DNA from: Pseudomonadota bacterium
Lineage (GTDB): Bacteria > Pseudomonadota > Gammaproteobacteria > Xanthomonadales > Rhodanobacteraceae
Assembly (NCBI GenBank): GCA_018240465.1
Contig: JAFEFS010000074.1
Coordinates: 97,253-161,252 of the forward strand
Length of the DNA: 64,000 nucleotides
Reading direction: 5' to 3'
Within the stretch, counting starts at the first letter, position 1; each line of letters opens with the position of its first letter. The position numbers and the translations under genes are program-made. Shown one piece after another: positions 53,390-64,000 of this stretch. A model generated the notes under the pieces. That model saw only the letters and a program-made list of their open reading frames with translations. It did no database searches and was not told the origin of the DNA.

Positions 53390-53538
53390 CCGGCCAAACG
53401 CTGGGAGGGGGCGGGGCAGTGTACCGTGACCGGGCGTCTGGCTGTCCGCCTTTCGCCGCGGAAGTCCGCAGTGAAGCGAATCGATCCGTGCAAGGGCGGC
53501 ACGATTGTCCCGGCGACAGGTATTTCAGTCGCGGGGCG

Positions 53539-53880
53539 TCACCGGCGTTTGCGGCCGGGCCGTCCGGTCGGCGGCGATGCGGTGAGGACGTCCTCGGCGC
53601 GCGGCGGGCAATAGATGCCATGCAGCGTCTGGATCACGCGTTCGGCAGGTCCGCTCGCCAGGCGGTAGTGGATCGTCTGTGCTTCACGTCGCGTGATGAC
53701 GAGTCCGTCTTCGCGCAATCGTGCCAGGTGTTGGGAAAGTGCAGACTGACTGAGGTCGAGTTGCTCATGTAGCGCGCCGACGCTGCTTTCGCCAGTGACC
53801 AGCAGGCACAGAATGCGCAGACGCTGGGCATTGGCCAGGGATTTGAGCAGGCGCGAGGCGCTGTCGGCGTGCGTCGCCAT
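53539..53880 (-). CDS. ArsR-family repressor of the BigR/SqrR/YgaV persulfide-sensing type
   Basis: A 113-residue winged-helix repressor. The recognition helix is LDLSQSALSQHLARLREDGLV and the wing is REAQTIHYRLA. Two Cys, C25 in LRILCLL and C91 in GIYCPP, sit in the positions of the BigR/SqrR sensor pair, with the same 66-residue spacing. In those proteins a tetrasulfide or disulfide between them releases DNA in response to sulfide or oxidants. It is divergent from a DUF2892 gene and an RND pump. A 15-bp palindrome in their promoter is a likely operator. An ATG 45 bp upstream is possible; this start has AGGA upstream. Confidence 0.87.
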   Translation of the reverse strand: MATHADSASRLLKSLANAQRLRILCLLVTGESSVGALHEQLDLSQSALSQHLARLREDGLVITRREAQTIHYRLASGPAERVIQTLHGIYCPPRAEDVLTASPPTGRPGRKRR

Positions 53881-53979
53881 CGCGGCCGCATCCTGATTTT
53901 TCTGGCGTGACTGGATTCGGGGCATGCGTCGGTATTTCTCGATAGTGGTCCGTATGCTGCATCATCGCATGAAACTTGC

Positions 53980-54008
53980 TTGAATTCTAAATTAGAATGC
54001 ACTAATAT
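53980..54008 (+). promoter_or_regulatory. Promoter with embedded ArsR-type operator for DUF2892-RND genes
   Basis: TTGAAT (53980-53985) and TAATAT (54003-54008) are spaced by 17 bp. The palindrome ATTCTAA-A-TTAGAAT (53984-53998) lies in and just before the spacer, perfect except for the central base. This is the natural place for the divergently encoded BigR-like repressor to block transcription. Confidence 0.7.
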
Positions 54009-54046
54009 AGAAACCTGAGGATCATTTTCCAACCGGGAGAGTAGCA

Positions 54047-54253
54047 ATGAACATCGATCGTTTCGTCATGCGTTTTGCCGGCAGCATGGTGGTCGCCAGC
54101 GTGCTGTTGGCACACTACGTCTCGCCGATGTGGCTTTGGCTGACGTTGTTTGTCGGCCTGAACTTGCTGCAGGCCTCGTTCACTGGGTTCTGTCCGCTGG
54201 CAAAACTGCTGCGCAAGGTTGGCGTCAAGCCGGGCAGTGCCTTTCCATTGTGA
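54047..54253 (+). CDS. DUF2892 (YgaP transmembrane domain-like) membrane protein
   Basis: A 68-residue protein with two hydrophobic helices (about residues 8-28 and 29-46) and the DUF2892 motif [21 protein letters not shown]. It corresponds to the membrane domain of YgaP, without the rhodanese domain. In Escherichia coli the BigR homologue YgaV regulates ygaP, so the pairing with a BigR-like repressor here is consistent with sulfide or persulfide stress. GGGAGAG precedes the ATG. An RND adaptor gene follows. Confidence 0.85.
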   Translation: MNIDRFVMRFAGSMVVASVLLAHYVSPMWLWLTLFVGLNLLQASFTGFCPLAKLLRKVGVKPGSAFPL

Positions 54254-54359
54254 GCGGAGAATGGACGGGCATTCCATGACGGGATCGGTGCGCCGCTTGC
54301 TTGCGGGCGCAACGCAACGAGGTCGCGGCGGCGACGCACGCGATCGATGCCGCGGCTCG

Positions 54360-55460
54360 ATGCAGGGGCCGTGGATATGGACAGCGTGGCGAACCGTCGC
54401 GTTGCTGGCCGTCGCGTCGCTCGCTGCGTGCGGCCGCGAATCGGCGCCGCCCAGGCCGGCGGCAGCGCCTCCATTGGAGACATTCGTCGTCGCCAGGACC
54501 GATGCGCCGCACGAGCGGCTTTGGGACGGTGTCGTCGCGGCAATCAACGAAACGACATTGGCGGCGCAAACCAATGCTCGCGTGCGGGAGCTTGCGGTCG
54601 ATGCCGGCGATCGCGTCGCCAAGGGCGACGTACTGCTGCGGTTGACCGATGTCGAGCAGAATTCGGGGCGACGCAGTGCCGAGGCAGCCGTGACCGCGAC
54701 GCGTGCCGAGGCAGTGCAGGCCGAGGCCAACTGGAGGCGGATCGATGAAATCCATGCACGCAAGCTCGTCGCGCGCGCCGATCTCGATGCGGCGACGGCG
54801 CGACGCGATGCGGCTCGCGCCGCATTGGCTTCAGCCGAAGCGCAATCGCGCAGCGCCGCGCAACAAGCCGACTACACCATCGTGCGTGCGCCATTCGATG
54901 GTGTGGTGACGCAGCGCTTCGTCGAGCTCGGTCAAGCCGTGCAATCCGGCCCGCCTCAGCCACAGGCGCTGCTGGCGCTGGCGGCACTGGATGCGCTTCG
55001 CGTCGATGTGCCGGTGGCGCAGGGAACGGTCGATGCGATTCGCGCGCAGGCCAAGGCATCGATCGTTCTCGACGGCGGCTCGCGGCGCGTGCCGGCGGCG
55101 AGCGTCGTCGTGTTGCCGACCGCGGATCCGGCGACGCATACGTTTCGTGTACGCGTCGGCGTGCCTGTCGGCACGGCAGGACTGTGGCCCGGCATGGCCG
55201 TCAAAGTCGCGTTCGTGGCCGACGTCGCGCCGCGGCTGTTGGTGCCGGCCGGTGCGCTCGTGCGGCGCGGCGAAATCGATGGAGTTTACGTGGTCGATGC
55301 GGATCATGGCGTCGGGTTGCGCCTGCTGCGGCTCGGCCATCGGTCCGGCGATGAATTGGAAGTGCTGTCCGGCCTCGCTGCCGGCGAGCGTGTCGCGAGC
55401 GATCCGCAGGCCGCCGCGCGCTGGCTGGCTGCGCGGCATGCCGGGAAGGTCGGGCCGTGA
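54360..55460 (+). CDS. RND efflux periplasmic adaptor subunit (lipoprotein)
   Basis: A 366-residue membrane-fusion protein. A lipoprotein signal with lipobox SLAAC places the lipidated Cys near residue 24. Then come a lipoyl-type half-motif (AAQTNARVRELAVDAGDRVAKGDVLLRL), a helical hairpin of about 80 residues with Ala-rich heptads, the second lipoyl half (IVRAPFDGVVTQRFVELGQ), and beta-barrel and membrane-proximal domains. It links the inner-membrane pump to an outer-membrane channel. Upstream in-frame ATGs (54261 and 54276) would add an Arg-rich extension before the signal, which is unlikely. Its stop overlaps the pump gene start (GTGA). Confidence 0.88.
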   Translation: MQGPWIWTAWRTVALLAVASLAACGRESAPPRPAAAPPLETFVVARTDAPHERLWDGVVAAINETTLAAQTNARVRELAVDAGDRVAKGDVLLRLTDVEQNSGRRSAEAAVTATRAEAVQAEANWRRIDEIHARKLVARADLDAATARRDAARAALASAEAQSRSAAQQADYTIVRAPFDGVVTQRFVELGQAVQSGPPQPQALLALAALDALRVDVPVAQGTVDAIRAQAKASIVLDGGSRRVPAASVVVLPTADPATHTFRVRVGVPVGTAGLWPGMAVKVAFVADVAPRLLVPAGALVRRGEIDGVYVVDADHGVGLRLLRLGHRSGDELEVLSGLAAGERVASDPQAAARWLAARHAGKVGP

Positions 55461-58400
55461 GTGAGTCGTTGGGATTCTCCGGGCGCGTCGCGCGCGCCTT
55501 CCAGCAGCATCCGCTGACGCCAATCCTGGCTTTGACAGCGCTGTTGCTCGGACTGGCGGCGATGTGGATCACGCCGCGAGAAGAGGAGCCGCAGATCGAC
55601 GTGACCATGGCCAATGTCATCGTGCCGTTTCCCGGCGCGGAAGTGCGCGATGTCGAAAACCTCGTCGCATCGCCGCTAGAGCAGGTGCTGGCGGGCATCG
55701 ACGGGCTCAAGCATGTGTATTCGGTCAGTCGCCCCGGCATGGCCTTGTTCACGGTCGAATTCCAGGTGGGAGTGCCACGCCAAACCGCACTGGTGCGTCT
55801 CTACAACCAGGTATTCCAGCATCGCGACCTGTGGCCGGAAGGCCTTGGCGTCGGTCAACCGCTGATTCGTGCGATGGGCATCGACGATGTGCCGGTGATG
55901 GCGCTGACCTTGTGGAGCGACGAGGCGGATATCGGCGCCATCCAGCTGGCCGAAGTTGCGCACACGCTGGAAACGGACATCAAGCACATCTCCGGGACAC
56001 GCGATGTCTACACCCTGGGTGCGCCGGATCGCGCCGTCGTCGTCGAACCCGACGCGACGAAGCTGGCGACGTATGGTTTGGCGTTCGACGATCTGGATCG
56101 ATCGCTGAAGTCGGCGAATACGGTGGCGCAGGCGGGAAAACGTGTCACCGGTGATCGCGACGTGCCGTTGACCGCCGGCACTTTCCTCGGCGATGCCGAC
56201 GACGTAGCCCAGCTCGTGGTCGGGCTCCACGATGGCCAGCCCGTGTTCCTGGCCGACGTCGCTCAGCTGCGGCGTGGTGCCGATCTTCCGTCCCGTTACG
56301 TGTGGTTTGGCACGCCGCCGGGTAAGGCGGGGCCGGCAGCCGGCATGGCGCCGGCGGTGACGATCGCGATTACCAAGAAGTCCGGTGCCAACGCTGCCGA
56401 CATCACGCGGGCGATCACTGCGCGCGTGGCGGCGCTGCGCGACATATCGATTCCGGTCGGCGTTCATGTCGATGTCACGCGCGACTACGGGCGCACTTCG
56501 ACCGACAAGGCCGAACTCCTCATCCACAAGCTGCTGTTTGCCACGCTGTCGGTCGTGTTGCTGGTGCTCGCGACGCTCGGCTGGCGCGAGGCGTTCGTGG
56601 TCGGTGCGGCGGTGGTCATCACGTTGATGTTGACGCTGTTCGCCTCGTGGGCGATGGGCTTCACCGTCAATCGCGTTTCGCTGTTTGCGTTGATCTTCTC
56701 GATCGGCATTCTCGTCGACGATGCAATCGTGGTGGTCGAGAACATCCATCGTCGCCTGGCGCTGGGCGGGCGCACGTTGCATGAAGTGATTCCCGAGGCC
56801 GTTGCCGAAGTCGGTGGGCCAACGATCCTCGCGACGTTCACCGTCATTGCCGCGCTTTTGCCGATGGCGTTCGTGTCGGGCCTGATGGGACCGTACATGC
56901 GACCGATTCCGATCAATGCCTCAGCTGGCATGCTGTTGTCGCTCGCGGTCGCGCTGGTGGTGACGCCGTGGTTGTCGCTGAAGCTGATCGGGCATCACCG
57001 CGCCTCCGCGTCCGTGGCGGAGGCGGGTGGTGGACGTCTGCCGAAGGTGTTCCGACGCCTGATGACGCCGTTTCTCGACGAGGGCCGCGGTCGCCGCCGG
57101 CGGCGCTGGCTGTTCGTGGCGATGGCGGTGATGGTGTTGCTTGCGGCAAGCCTCGTGGTATTCCGCGTGGTGGTCCTGAAGATGCTGCCGTTCGACAACA
57201 AATCCGAATTCCAGGTCGTCGTCGACATGCCCGAGGGCAGTACGCTGGAGACGACCAACCGGTTGCTGACGGAGCTCGCCCATGCGCTCGACGGGCTGTC
57301 GGAGGTCCTGAACTATCAAGGGTATGCCGGCACCGCCGCACCGATCAACTTCAACGGCCTCGTGCGCCAGTACTACCTGCGCGACGACGCTATCGACGGT
57401 GATCTGCAGGTGAATCTCGTCGACAAGCACGAGCGTCGGCGCCAGAGTCACGAGATAGCCCTGGCCGTGCGACCGACGCTGGCGAAGATCGGTGCGCGCC
57501 ATGGCGCGTCGGTAAAGGTAGTCGAGGTGCCGCCCGGTCCACCGGTGCTGGCGCCGATCGTGGCCGAGATCTACGGACCGGACTACATGACGCTGCGCAA
57601 GCTGGCGGAGGGCATTGAAAAGGAGTTCCACTCCGATGCCGATATCGTCGACATCGACAGCAGCGTCGAGGCGGAAGCGCCGCGCGACGTCGTCGTCGTC
57701 GACCGCGACCGTGCGGCCCGCCTCGGCGTGAGTCAGTCCGACATTGCGCGCACGCTCTCGGCCGCCTTGTCCGGCGGCGATGCCACATATCTGCTCGATG
57801 GCCGCTCGCGCTACGCGGTGCCGATGCGCTTGCGCCTGTCCGCGGGCGATCAGGCGTCGCTTGATGCCGTGCTCGGCTTGCGCGTGCGCGCGCGCAGCAG
57901 CGCATTGGTGCCACTGTCCGCGATCACCCAGATGCGCAAGGCCGACTGGGAAAAGGCGATCCATCACAAGGATCTGCTGCCTTACGCCTACGTCGTGGGC
58001 GACGACGCCGGGCACGCGGACAGTCCTCTGTACGGCATGTTCACGATGGTCGGCAAGCTCGGACGCGAAGCGATGGCCGGGCAGGCGCTCGCGCAGAATT
58101 TCATTGCCCAACCCGACGACGTCGCCGGCTATGCGATCAAGTGGGACGGCGAGTGGCAGATCACCTATGAGACCTTTCGTGACATGGGTCTGGCGTATTC
58201 CGTAGGGTTGGCGCTGATCTATCTTCTCGTGGTCGGCCAGTTCCGGAGCTATGTCGTGCCGTTGATCATCATGGCGCCGATCCCGCTGACCGTGATCGGT
58301 GTAATGCCCGGGCACGCCTTGCTAGGTGCCCAGTTCACGGCAACTTCGATGATCGGCATGATCGCGCTCGCCGGAATCATCGTGCGCAATTCCATCCTGC

Positions 58401-58663
58401 TGATCGATTTCATCGATCAGGCGCTCGCGGCCGGACAGCCGTTGCGTGATGCCGTGATCGAGGCTGCGGCGGTCCGCGCCAAGCCGATCGCCTTGACTGC
58501 ACTGGCGGCGATGATCGGAGGCTTTTTCATTCTTGACGATCCGATCTTCCAGGGCCTCGCGGTGTCGTTGATTTTCGGTATTCTGGTGTCGACCGTGTTG
58601 ACGCTGCTGGTGATTCCGTTGTCGTACTACAGCTATTTTGCGGCGCGCGGGAAAATCCGGTAG
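55457..58663 (+). CDS. RND efflux transporter permease (AcrB/HAE1-like)
   Basis: A 1068-residue inner-membrane proton-driven pump with twelve helices and two large periplasmic loops. The helix-4 motif GILVDDAIVVVENIHR contains the adjacent Asp pair of the proton relay. The N-terminus has the ITPREEEPQIDV segment typical of a subgroup related to multidrug and solvent exporters rather than CusA-type metal pumps. The duplicated half contains IALAGIIVRNSILLIDF. It starts with GTG inside the adaptor stop. No outer-membrane factor gene is present here, so TolC or a distant partner must serve. Confidence 0.92.
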   Translation: MSESLGFSGRVARAFQQHPLTPILALTALLLGLAAMWITPREEEPQIDVTMANVIVPFPGAEVRDVENLVASPLEQVLAGIDGLKHVYSVSRPGMALFTVEFQVGVPRQTALVRLYNQVFQHRDLWPEGLGVGQPLIRAMGIDDVPVMALTLWSDEADIGAIQLAEVAHTLETDIKHISGTRDVYTLGAPDRAVVVEPDATKLATYGLAFDDLDRSLKSANTVAQAGKRVTGDRDVPLTAGTFLGDADDVAQLVVGLHDGQPVFLADVAQLRRGADLPSRYVWFGTPPGKAGPAAGMAPAVTIAITKKSGANAADITRAITARVAALRDISIPVGVHVDVTRDYGRTSTDKAELLIHKLLFATLSVVLLVLATLGWREAFVVGAAVVITLMLTLFASWAMGFTVNRVSLFALIFSIGILVDDAIVVVENIHRRLALGGRTLHEVIPEAVAEVGGPTILATFTVIAALLPMAFVSGLMGPYMRPIPINASAGMLLSLAVALVVTPWLSLKLIGHHRASASVAEAGGGRLPKVFRRLMTPFLDEGRGRRRRRWLFVAMAVMVLLAASLVVFRVVVLKMLPFDNKSEFQVVVDMPEGSTLETTNRLLTELAHALDGLSEVLNYQGYAGTAAPINFNGLVRQYYLRDDAIDGDLQVNLVDKHERRRQSHEIALAVRPTLAKIGARHGASVKVVEVPPGPPVLAPIVAEIYGPDYMTLRKLAEGIEKEFHSDADIVDIDSSVEAEAPRDVVVVDRDRAARLGVSQSDIARTLSAALSGGDATYLLDGRSRYAVPMRLRLSAGDQASLDAVLGLRVRARSSALVPLSAITQMRKADWEKAIHHKDLLPYAYVVGDDAGHADSPLYGMFTMVGKLGREAMAGQALAQNFIAQPDDVAGYAIKWDGEWQITYETFRDMGLAYSVGLALIYLLVVGQFRSYVVPLIIMAPIPLTVIGVMPGHALLGAQFTATSMIGMIALAGIIVRNSILLIDFIDQALAAGQPLRDAVIEAAAVRAKPIALTALAAMIGGFFILDDPIFQGLAVSLIFGILVSTVLTLLVIPLSYYSYFAARGKIR

Positions 58664-58689
58664 AAGGAGATTTCACGAAGGAGTGCCCC

Positions 58690-59199
58690 ATGTCCACGAC
58701 CGCGACCGTCGACGACGCCACATTGAACTCCCTTGCGCGCGACATTGCGGTCGAATATTCCCGGCGCGGCGCCACACTCGTCACCGCAGAGTCGTGCTCG
58801 GGAGGGTGGATCGCGAAAACGTTGACCGACATCGCCGGATCGTCGGCGTGGTTCGAATGCGGGGTCGTGGTATACAGCTACGAAGCGAAGGAATCCTTGC
58901 TCGGCGTGCGGCCGGAAACCCTCGAAGAACACGGCGCGGTGAGTCGCGAAACCGTCATCGAGATGGTGGCGGGAGCGCTGGCCCGCTTCGGAGCGACGGT
59001 GGCCGTGGCCGTCACCGGCATCGCCGGGCCTTCCGGCGGCACCGCCGACAAACCGGTGGGCACGGTCTGGATCGGCTGGAAGCGGCGTGGCGGTTACGCG
59101 CACGCGGAACAGTTCCATTTCGACGGCGACCGCGAAGCCGTGCGTCGACAGACCGTTGCTGCGGCGCTGCGCGGCGTGCTGAAAATTCTTACAAGCTGA
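58690..59199 (+). CDS. pncC: CinA-family nicotinamide-nucleotide amidase (PncC)
   Basis: A 169-residue stand-alone CinA C-terminal domain that deamidates nicotinamide mononucleotide to nicotinate mononucleotide in NAD recycling. Motifs are TLVTAESCSGGWIAKTLTDIAGSSAWF, VVVYSYEAKESLLGV and VAVTGIAGPSGGTADKPVGTVWIG. It sits 120 bp upstream of recA, a common and conserved association. GAAGGAG lies upstream of the ATG. Confidence 0.92.
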   Translation: MSTTATVDDATLNSLARDIAVEYSRRGATLVTAESCSGGWIAKTLTDIAGSSAWFECGVVVYSYEAKESLLGVRPETLEEHGAVSRETVIEMVAGALARFGATVAVAVTGIAGPSGGTADKPVGTVWIGWKRRGGYAHAEQFHFDGDREAVRRQTVAAALRGVLKILTS

Positions 59200-59319
59200 C
59201 GCGCGATTCCGCGCATGCTTCGATGTGGCCGGGTGTGGGATAATTCGCGGCGTCGCAATCCGTGAGATCGGCGCAGCGCACGATCCCAGCCCACAGAAAT
59301 CCCACTCGAGGTATCCGCA

Positions 59320-60357
59320 ATGGACGACAACAAGCGCAAGGCGCTCTCCGCCGCACTCGGCCAGATCGAAAAGCAGTTCGGCAAGGGCGCCGTCATGCGC
59401 ATGGGCGACCGCACGGTCGATGCGGTCGAGGCGATCCCGACCGGCTCGCTGATGCTCGACATGGCGCTCGGCATCGGCGGCCTGCCGCGCGGCCGCGTCG
59501 TCGAGATCTACGGACCGGAGTCCTCGGGCAAGACCACGCTGACGCTGCAGGTCATCGCGCAGGCGCAGAAGCTCGGCGGTACCTGCGCCTTCATCGACGC
59601 GGAGCACGCACTCGATCCGGTCTACGCCGAGAAACTCGGCGTCAAGGTCGAAGACCTGCTGCTGTCGCAGCCCGACACGGGCGAGCAGGCGCTGGAAATC
59701 GCCGACATGCTGGTGCGTTCGAGCGCGGTCGACGTGATCGTGGTCGACTCGGTCGCCGCGCTGACCCCGCGCGCGGAAATCGAAGGCGAAATGGGCGACC
59801 AGTTGCCCGGCCTGCAGGCGCGCCTGATGTCGCAGGCGCTGCGCAAGCTGACCGGCAACATCAAGCGCTCGAACACGATGGTCATCTTCATCAATCAATT
59901 ACGCATGAAGATCGGCGTGATGATGCCGGGGCAGAGCCCGGAGACGACGACCGGCGGCAACGCGCTCAAGTTCTATGCCTCCGTGCGCCTCGACATCCGC
60001 CGCATCGGCGCGGTCAAGAAGGGCGACGAGATCGTCGGCAACCAGACCAAGATCAAGGTGGTCAAGAACAAACTCGCGCCGCCGTTCAAGCAGATCGTTA
60101 CCGAGATCCTCTACGGTGAGGGCATCAGCCGCGAAGGCGAGTTGATCGACATGGGTTCCGACAACAAGATCGTCGAGAAATCCGGCGCCTGGTACAGCTA
60201 CGGCGGCGAGCGCATCGGCCAGGGCAAGGACAATGCGCGCCAGTACCTCAAGGAAAACCCGAGCGCGGCCAAGGAAATCGAGGACAAACTGCGAGCCGCG
60301 CTCGCGCCTAAGGCGAACGCGCCAGCGGCGTTGACCGAGGAAGTCGAAGAAGCCTGA
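59320..60357 (+). CDS. recA: Recombinase RecA
   Basis: A 345-residue recombinase central to homologous recombination and SOS induction. The Walker A is [13 protein letters not shown], the family sequence [15 protein letters not shown] and loop L2 region [20 protein letters not shown] are intact, and an acidic tail (TEEVEEA) ends the protein. A GATAAT hexamer at 59239 could be its -10. I saw no Escherichia coli-type LexA box in the 120-bp upstream gap. No recX follows, unlike many gammaproteobacteria; a hairpin and lon follow. Confidence 0.98.
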   Translation: MDDNKRKALSAALGQIEKQFGKGAVMRMGDRTVDAVEAIPTGSLMLDMALGIGGLPRGRVVEIYGPESSGKTTLTLQVIAQAQKLGGTCAFIDAEHALDPVYAEKLGVKVEDLLLSQPDTGEQALEIADMLVRSSAVDVIVVDSVAALTPRAEIEGEMGDQLPGLQARLMSQALRKLTGNIKRSNTMVIFINQLRMKIGVMMPGQSPETTTGGNALKFYASVRLDIRRIGAVKKGDEIVGNQTKIKVVKNKLAPPFKQIVTEILYGEGISREGELIDMGSDNKIVEKSGAWYSYGGERIGQGKDNARQYLKENPSAAKEIEDKLRAALAPKANAPAALTEEVEEA

Positions 60358-60407
60358 GTGGCTCCGCGCGCCTGGCGTCGACGCGACAGCACGCTGAACA
60401 GACGGAA

Positions 60408-60455
60408 ACGCGAAGCGGAGGATCCGCTCCGGTTTCGCGTCCTTGTCTTTATTTT
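60408..60455 (+). terminator. Probable recA terminator in the 313-bp recA-lon gap
   Basis: A two-part stem has ACGCGAA pairing with TTCGCGT, enclosing GCGGA pairing with TCCGC. A T-rich stretch (TTGTCTTTATTTT) follows. The rest of the gap to lon has no gene; a TTGACG at 60578 may belong to a lon promoter, but no convincing -10 or heat-shock promoter was found. Confidence 0.5.
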
Positions 60456-60670
60456 CGGCGCGGGCAAAGTACGCGATTGCATCTGCGGTCCATGTCCGCA
60501 CGATTGGCTTTGCGACCGCCCGGGAAAGGGGCGTCGCACTCCCGCCCCTGGCTTGCAAACCCGGCGATCGTCCACACTTGACGGGATGGAGATCTCGCGT
60601 CACCCTCGCTGCGTCCGCGTTCCGGGCCGGCGAAACGGTGATGCGGGCGAGAAAAACATCAGGAAACCCA

Positions 60671-63154
<2,484 letters not shown>

Positions 63155-63163
63155 AGCCTCCCC

Positions 63164-63190
63164 GCATGTCGACGTGCTGCGTCGACATGC
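63164..63190. terminator. Perfect hairpin after lon
   Basis: GCATGTCGACG and CGTCGACATGC are perfect 11-bp arms around a TGCTG loop, 10 bp after the lon stop. Only a short AAATTT follows, so it may stabilise the mRNA end or weakly terminate rather than act as a strong intrinsic terminator. The remaining 320-bp lon-hupB gap contains the hupB promoter and no gene. Confidence 0.55.
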
Positions 63191-63282
63191 AAATTTCTGA
63201 CCAGCGTGTCAAGCGCGAATGCACAAAACCCGGTGCGGCGACGGCATGGCGAAAATCGCTGCAAGGCGCATCGGAATTGGTG

Positions 63283-63311
63283 TTGCGCGCCATGGGGCAG
63301 GCTGGTATAAA
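63283..63311 (+). promoter_or_regulatory. Candidate hupB promoter
   Basis: TTGCGC (63283-63288) and TATAAA (63306-63311) are spaced by 17 bp. It would give hupB a leader of about 155 nt. The gene is normally expressed strongly and independently of lon. Confidence 0.55.
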
Positions 63312-63474
63312 GTTCGCGCCGCGCTTCATGAAGGCGCCCGTACGGGCAAGATTCTGAAATTGTGGCATGACGAGGCAAGCAAGCACGGAAACATCGACGC
63401 CTGCGGCTGCTTCTTGATGATTTCGATTACCTAACGGCGAGCGCTCGCCAAATTCCTTCCGGGAGAAACAAGTC

Positions 63475-63747
63475 ATGAATAAATCTGATTTCATTACCGC
63501 GGTGGCCGACTCGGCCGAGCTGAGCAAGGCCGACGCGGGCCGCGCGATCGAAGGCGTGATTGAAGTAATCACGAAGGCGTTGAAGAAGGGCGACAGCGTC
63601 GCGCTCGTCGGCTTCGGCACCTTCCTCGCGCGCAAGCGCGCCGCGCGCACGGGCCGCAATCCGCGCACGGGCCAGACGATCAAGATCAAGGCTTCGAAAA
63701 ATCCGTCGTTCAAGGCTGGCAAAGCACTCAAGGATGCTCTAAACTAG
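63475..63747 (+). CDS. hupB: DNA-binding protein HU
   Basis: A 90-residue HU/IHF-family nucleoid protein. The N-terminal helices [28 protein letters not shown] form the dimer body. [25 protein letters not shown] is the beta-arm that bends DNA, with the conserved Arg-Asn-Pro tip, and [21 protein letters not shown] closes the fold. GGGAGAAA precedes the ATG. Position after lon identifies it as the beta-type HU gene. tRNA-Val follows 16 bp downstream. Confidence 0.96.
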   Translation: MNKSDFITAVADSAELSKADAGRAIEGVIEVITKALKKGDSVALVGFGTFLARKRAARTGRNPRTGQTIKIKASKNPSFKAGKALKDALN

Positions 63748-63763
63748 GCGGCTCGCCTGCCAA

Positions 63764-63838
63764 GGGTGCTTAGCTCAGCGGTAGAGCGTCGCCCTTACAA
63801 GGCGAGGGTCGGGGGTTCGAAACCCTCAGCACCCACCA
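63764..63838 (+). tRNA. tRNA-Val (anticodon TAC)
   Basis: A cloverleaf is evident: acceptor GGGTGCT pairs with AGCACCC, the anticodon stem TCGCC/GGCGA encloses the loop CTTACAA with anticodon TAC, and the T arm GGGGGTTCGAAACCCTC is canonical. CCA is encoded. Confidence 0.96.
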
Positions 63839-63924
63839 AACTCGATGCGGGTTACCACTCGTAGCGGTAAGGCAAAAAGATGGAATCCGGTATTCGATTT
63901 GCTCCGGGTTTCGACAGACAGTGC

Positions 63925-64000
63925 GGAGTGGTAGTTCAGCTGGTTAGAATACCGGCCTGTCACGCCGGGGGTCGCGGGTTCGAGTCCCGTCCACTCCGCC
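63925..64000 (+). tRNA. tRNA-Asp (anticodon GTC), last base outside the window
   Basis: Acceptor GGAGTGG pairs with CCACTCC, the anticodon stem CCGGC/GCCGG encloses CTGTCAC with anticodon GTC, and the T arm GCGGGTTCGAGTCCCGT is canonical. The body is complete to the discriminator G at 63998. Two bases of the encoded CCA end are visible and the final A lies beyond the edge. Confidence 0.94.

Noticed and set aside
59200..59319. LexA box upstream of recA
   Set aside because: Neither a CTG-N10-CAG site nor the Xanthomonas-type TTAG-N6-TACTA pattern could be found.
63764..64000. A genomic-island attachment site at the tRNA pair
   Set aside because: The window ends at tRNA-Asp and no integrase or direct repeat of a tRNA 3' end is visible.

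Overview
This is a GC-rich chromosomal segment of a gammaproteobacterium, most likely of the order Lysobacterales (Xanthomonadales; a Rhodanobacteraceae or Xanthomonadaceae genome). The reasons are the high GC content and several gene orders I associate with that group: sdh operon-sdhE-ygfX beside lolCD-comEC-exbBD-msbA-lpxK, mutS near pncC-recA, and lon-hupB-tRNA-Val-tRNA-Asp. The genus cannot be fixed from this window. There is no rRNA operon, prophage, IS element or CRISPR array.

Layout. 0-5.8 kb: tRNA-modification gene tcdA, TatD nuclease, MgtE, a glycine-zipper lipoprotein, a SleB-like cell-wall hydrolase, an AT-rich gene-free island and ygfZ. 5.8-10.9 kb: the succinate dehydrogenase operon. 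A very small SdhAF4-like gene precedes sdhCDAB, and a MAPEG-family gene, the flavinylation factor sdhE and ygfX follow. 10.9-20.3 kb: an outer-membrane barrel protein, then lolC-lolD, comEC, exbB-exbD, msbA and lpxK, an envelope-biogenesis block. A promoter, three hairpins and an intrinsic terminator lie directly upstream of lolC and look like a small RNA or attenuated leader. 20.5-24.4 kb: mgtA behind a leader of about 230 nt, and an L-lactate-dehydrogenase-type flavoenzyme. 24.7-30.8 kb: a complete, translationally coupled NAD-dependent formate dehydrogenase operon, fdsGBA-fdhD-fdsD. 30.8-36.4 kb: a Kef-type antiporter, a wax ester synthase/DGAT, two small proteins, a TRIC/YicG channel and a DHA2 exporter.

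36.6-49.2 kb is the most unusual region. It holds a proteasome-like Anbu peptidase with a circularly permuted ATP-grasp enzyme and an alpha-E protein. A second convergent set has the ATP-grasp and alpha-E domains fused, coupled to a transglutaminase-like protein, a membrane acyltransferase and a decayed DUF2126 gene. A subclass B3 metallo-beta-lactamase, a secreted alpha/beta-hydrolase-like protein and Hsp15 lie between the two halves. Such clusters have been predicted to make, modify and degrade peptides, but their chemistry is largely unknown.

49.3-64 kb: an orphan GspN-like protein with internal repeats, mutS (carrying an in-frame copy of a dispersed repeat), a BigR/SqrR-type persulfide-sensor repressor facing a DUF2892 protein and an RND efflux pair, then pncC, recA, lon, hupB, tRNA-Val and tRNA-Asp (the last runs to the window edge).

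Two short dispersed repeat families recur. One is a GTCATTCC-type palindrome with four copies. The other is a roughly 41-bp element found once between genes and once inside mutS. Starts were chosen from ribosome-binding sites, overlaps and family length. All functional calls are from reading the protein sequence, with no database search.
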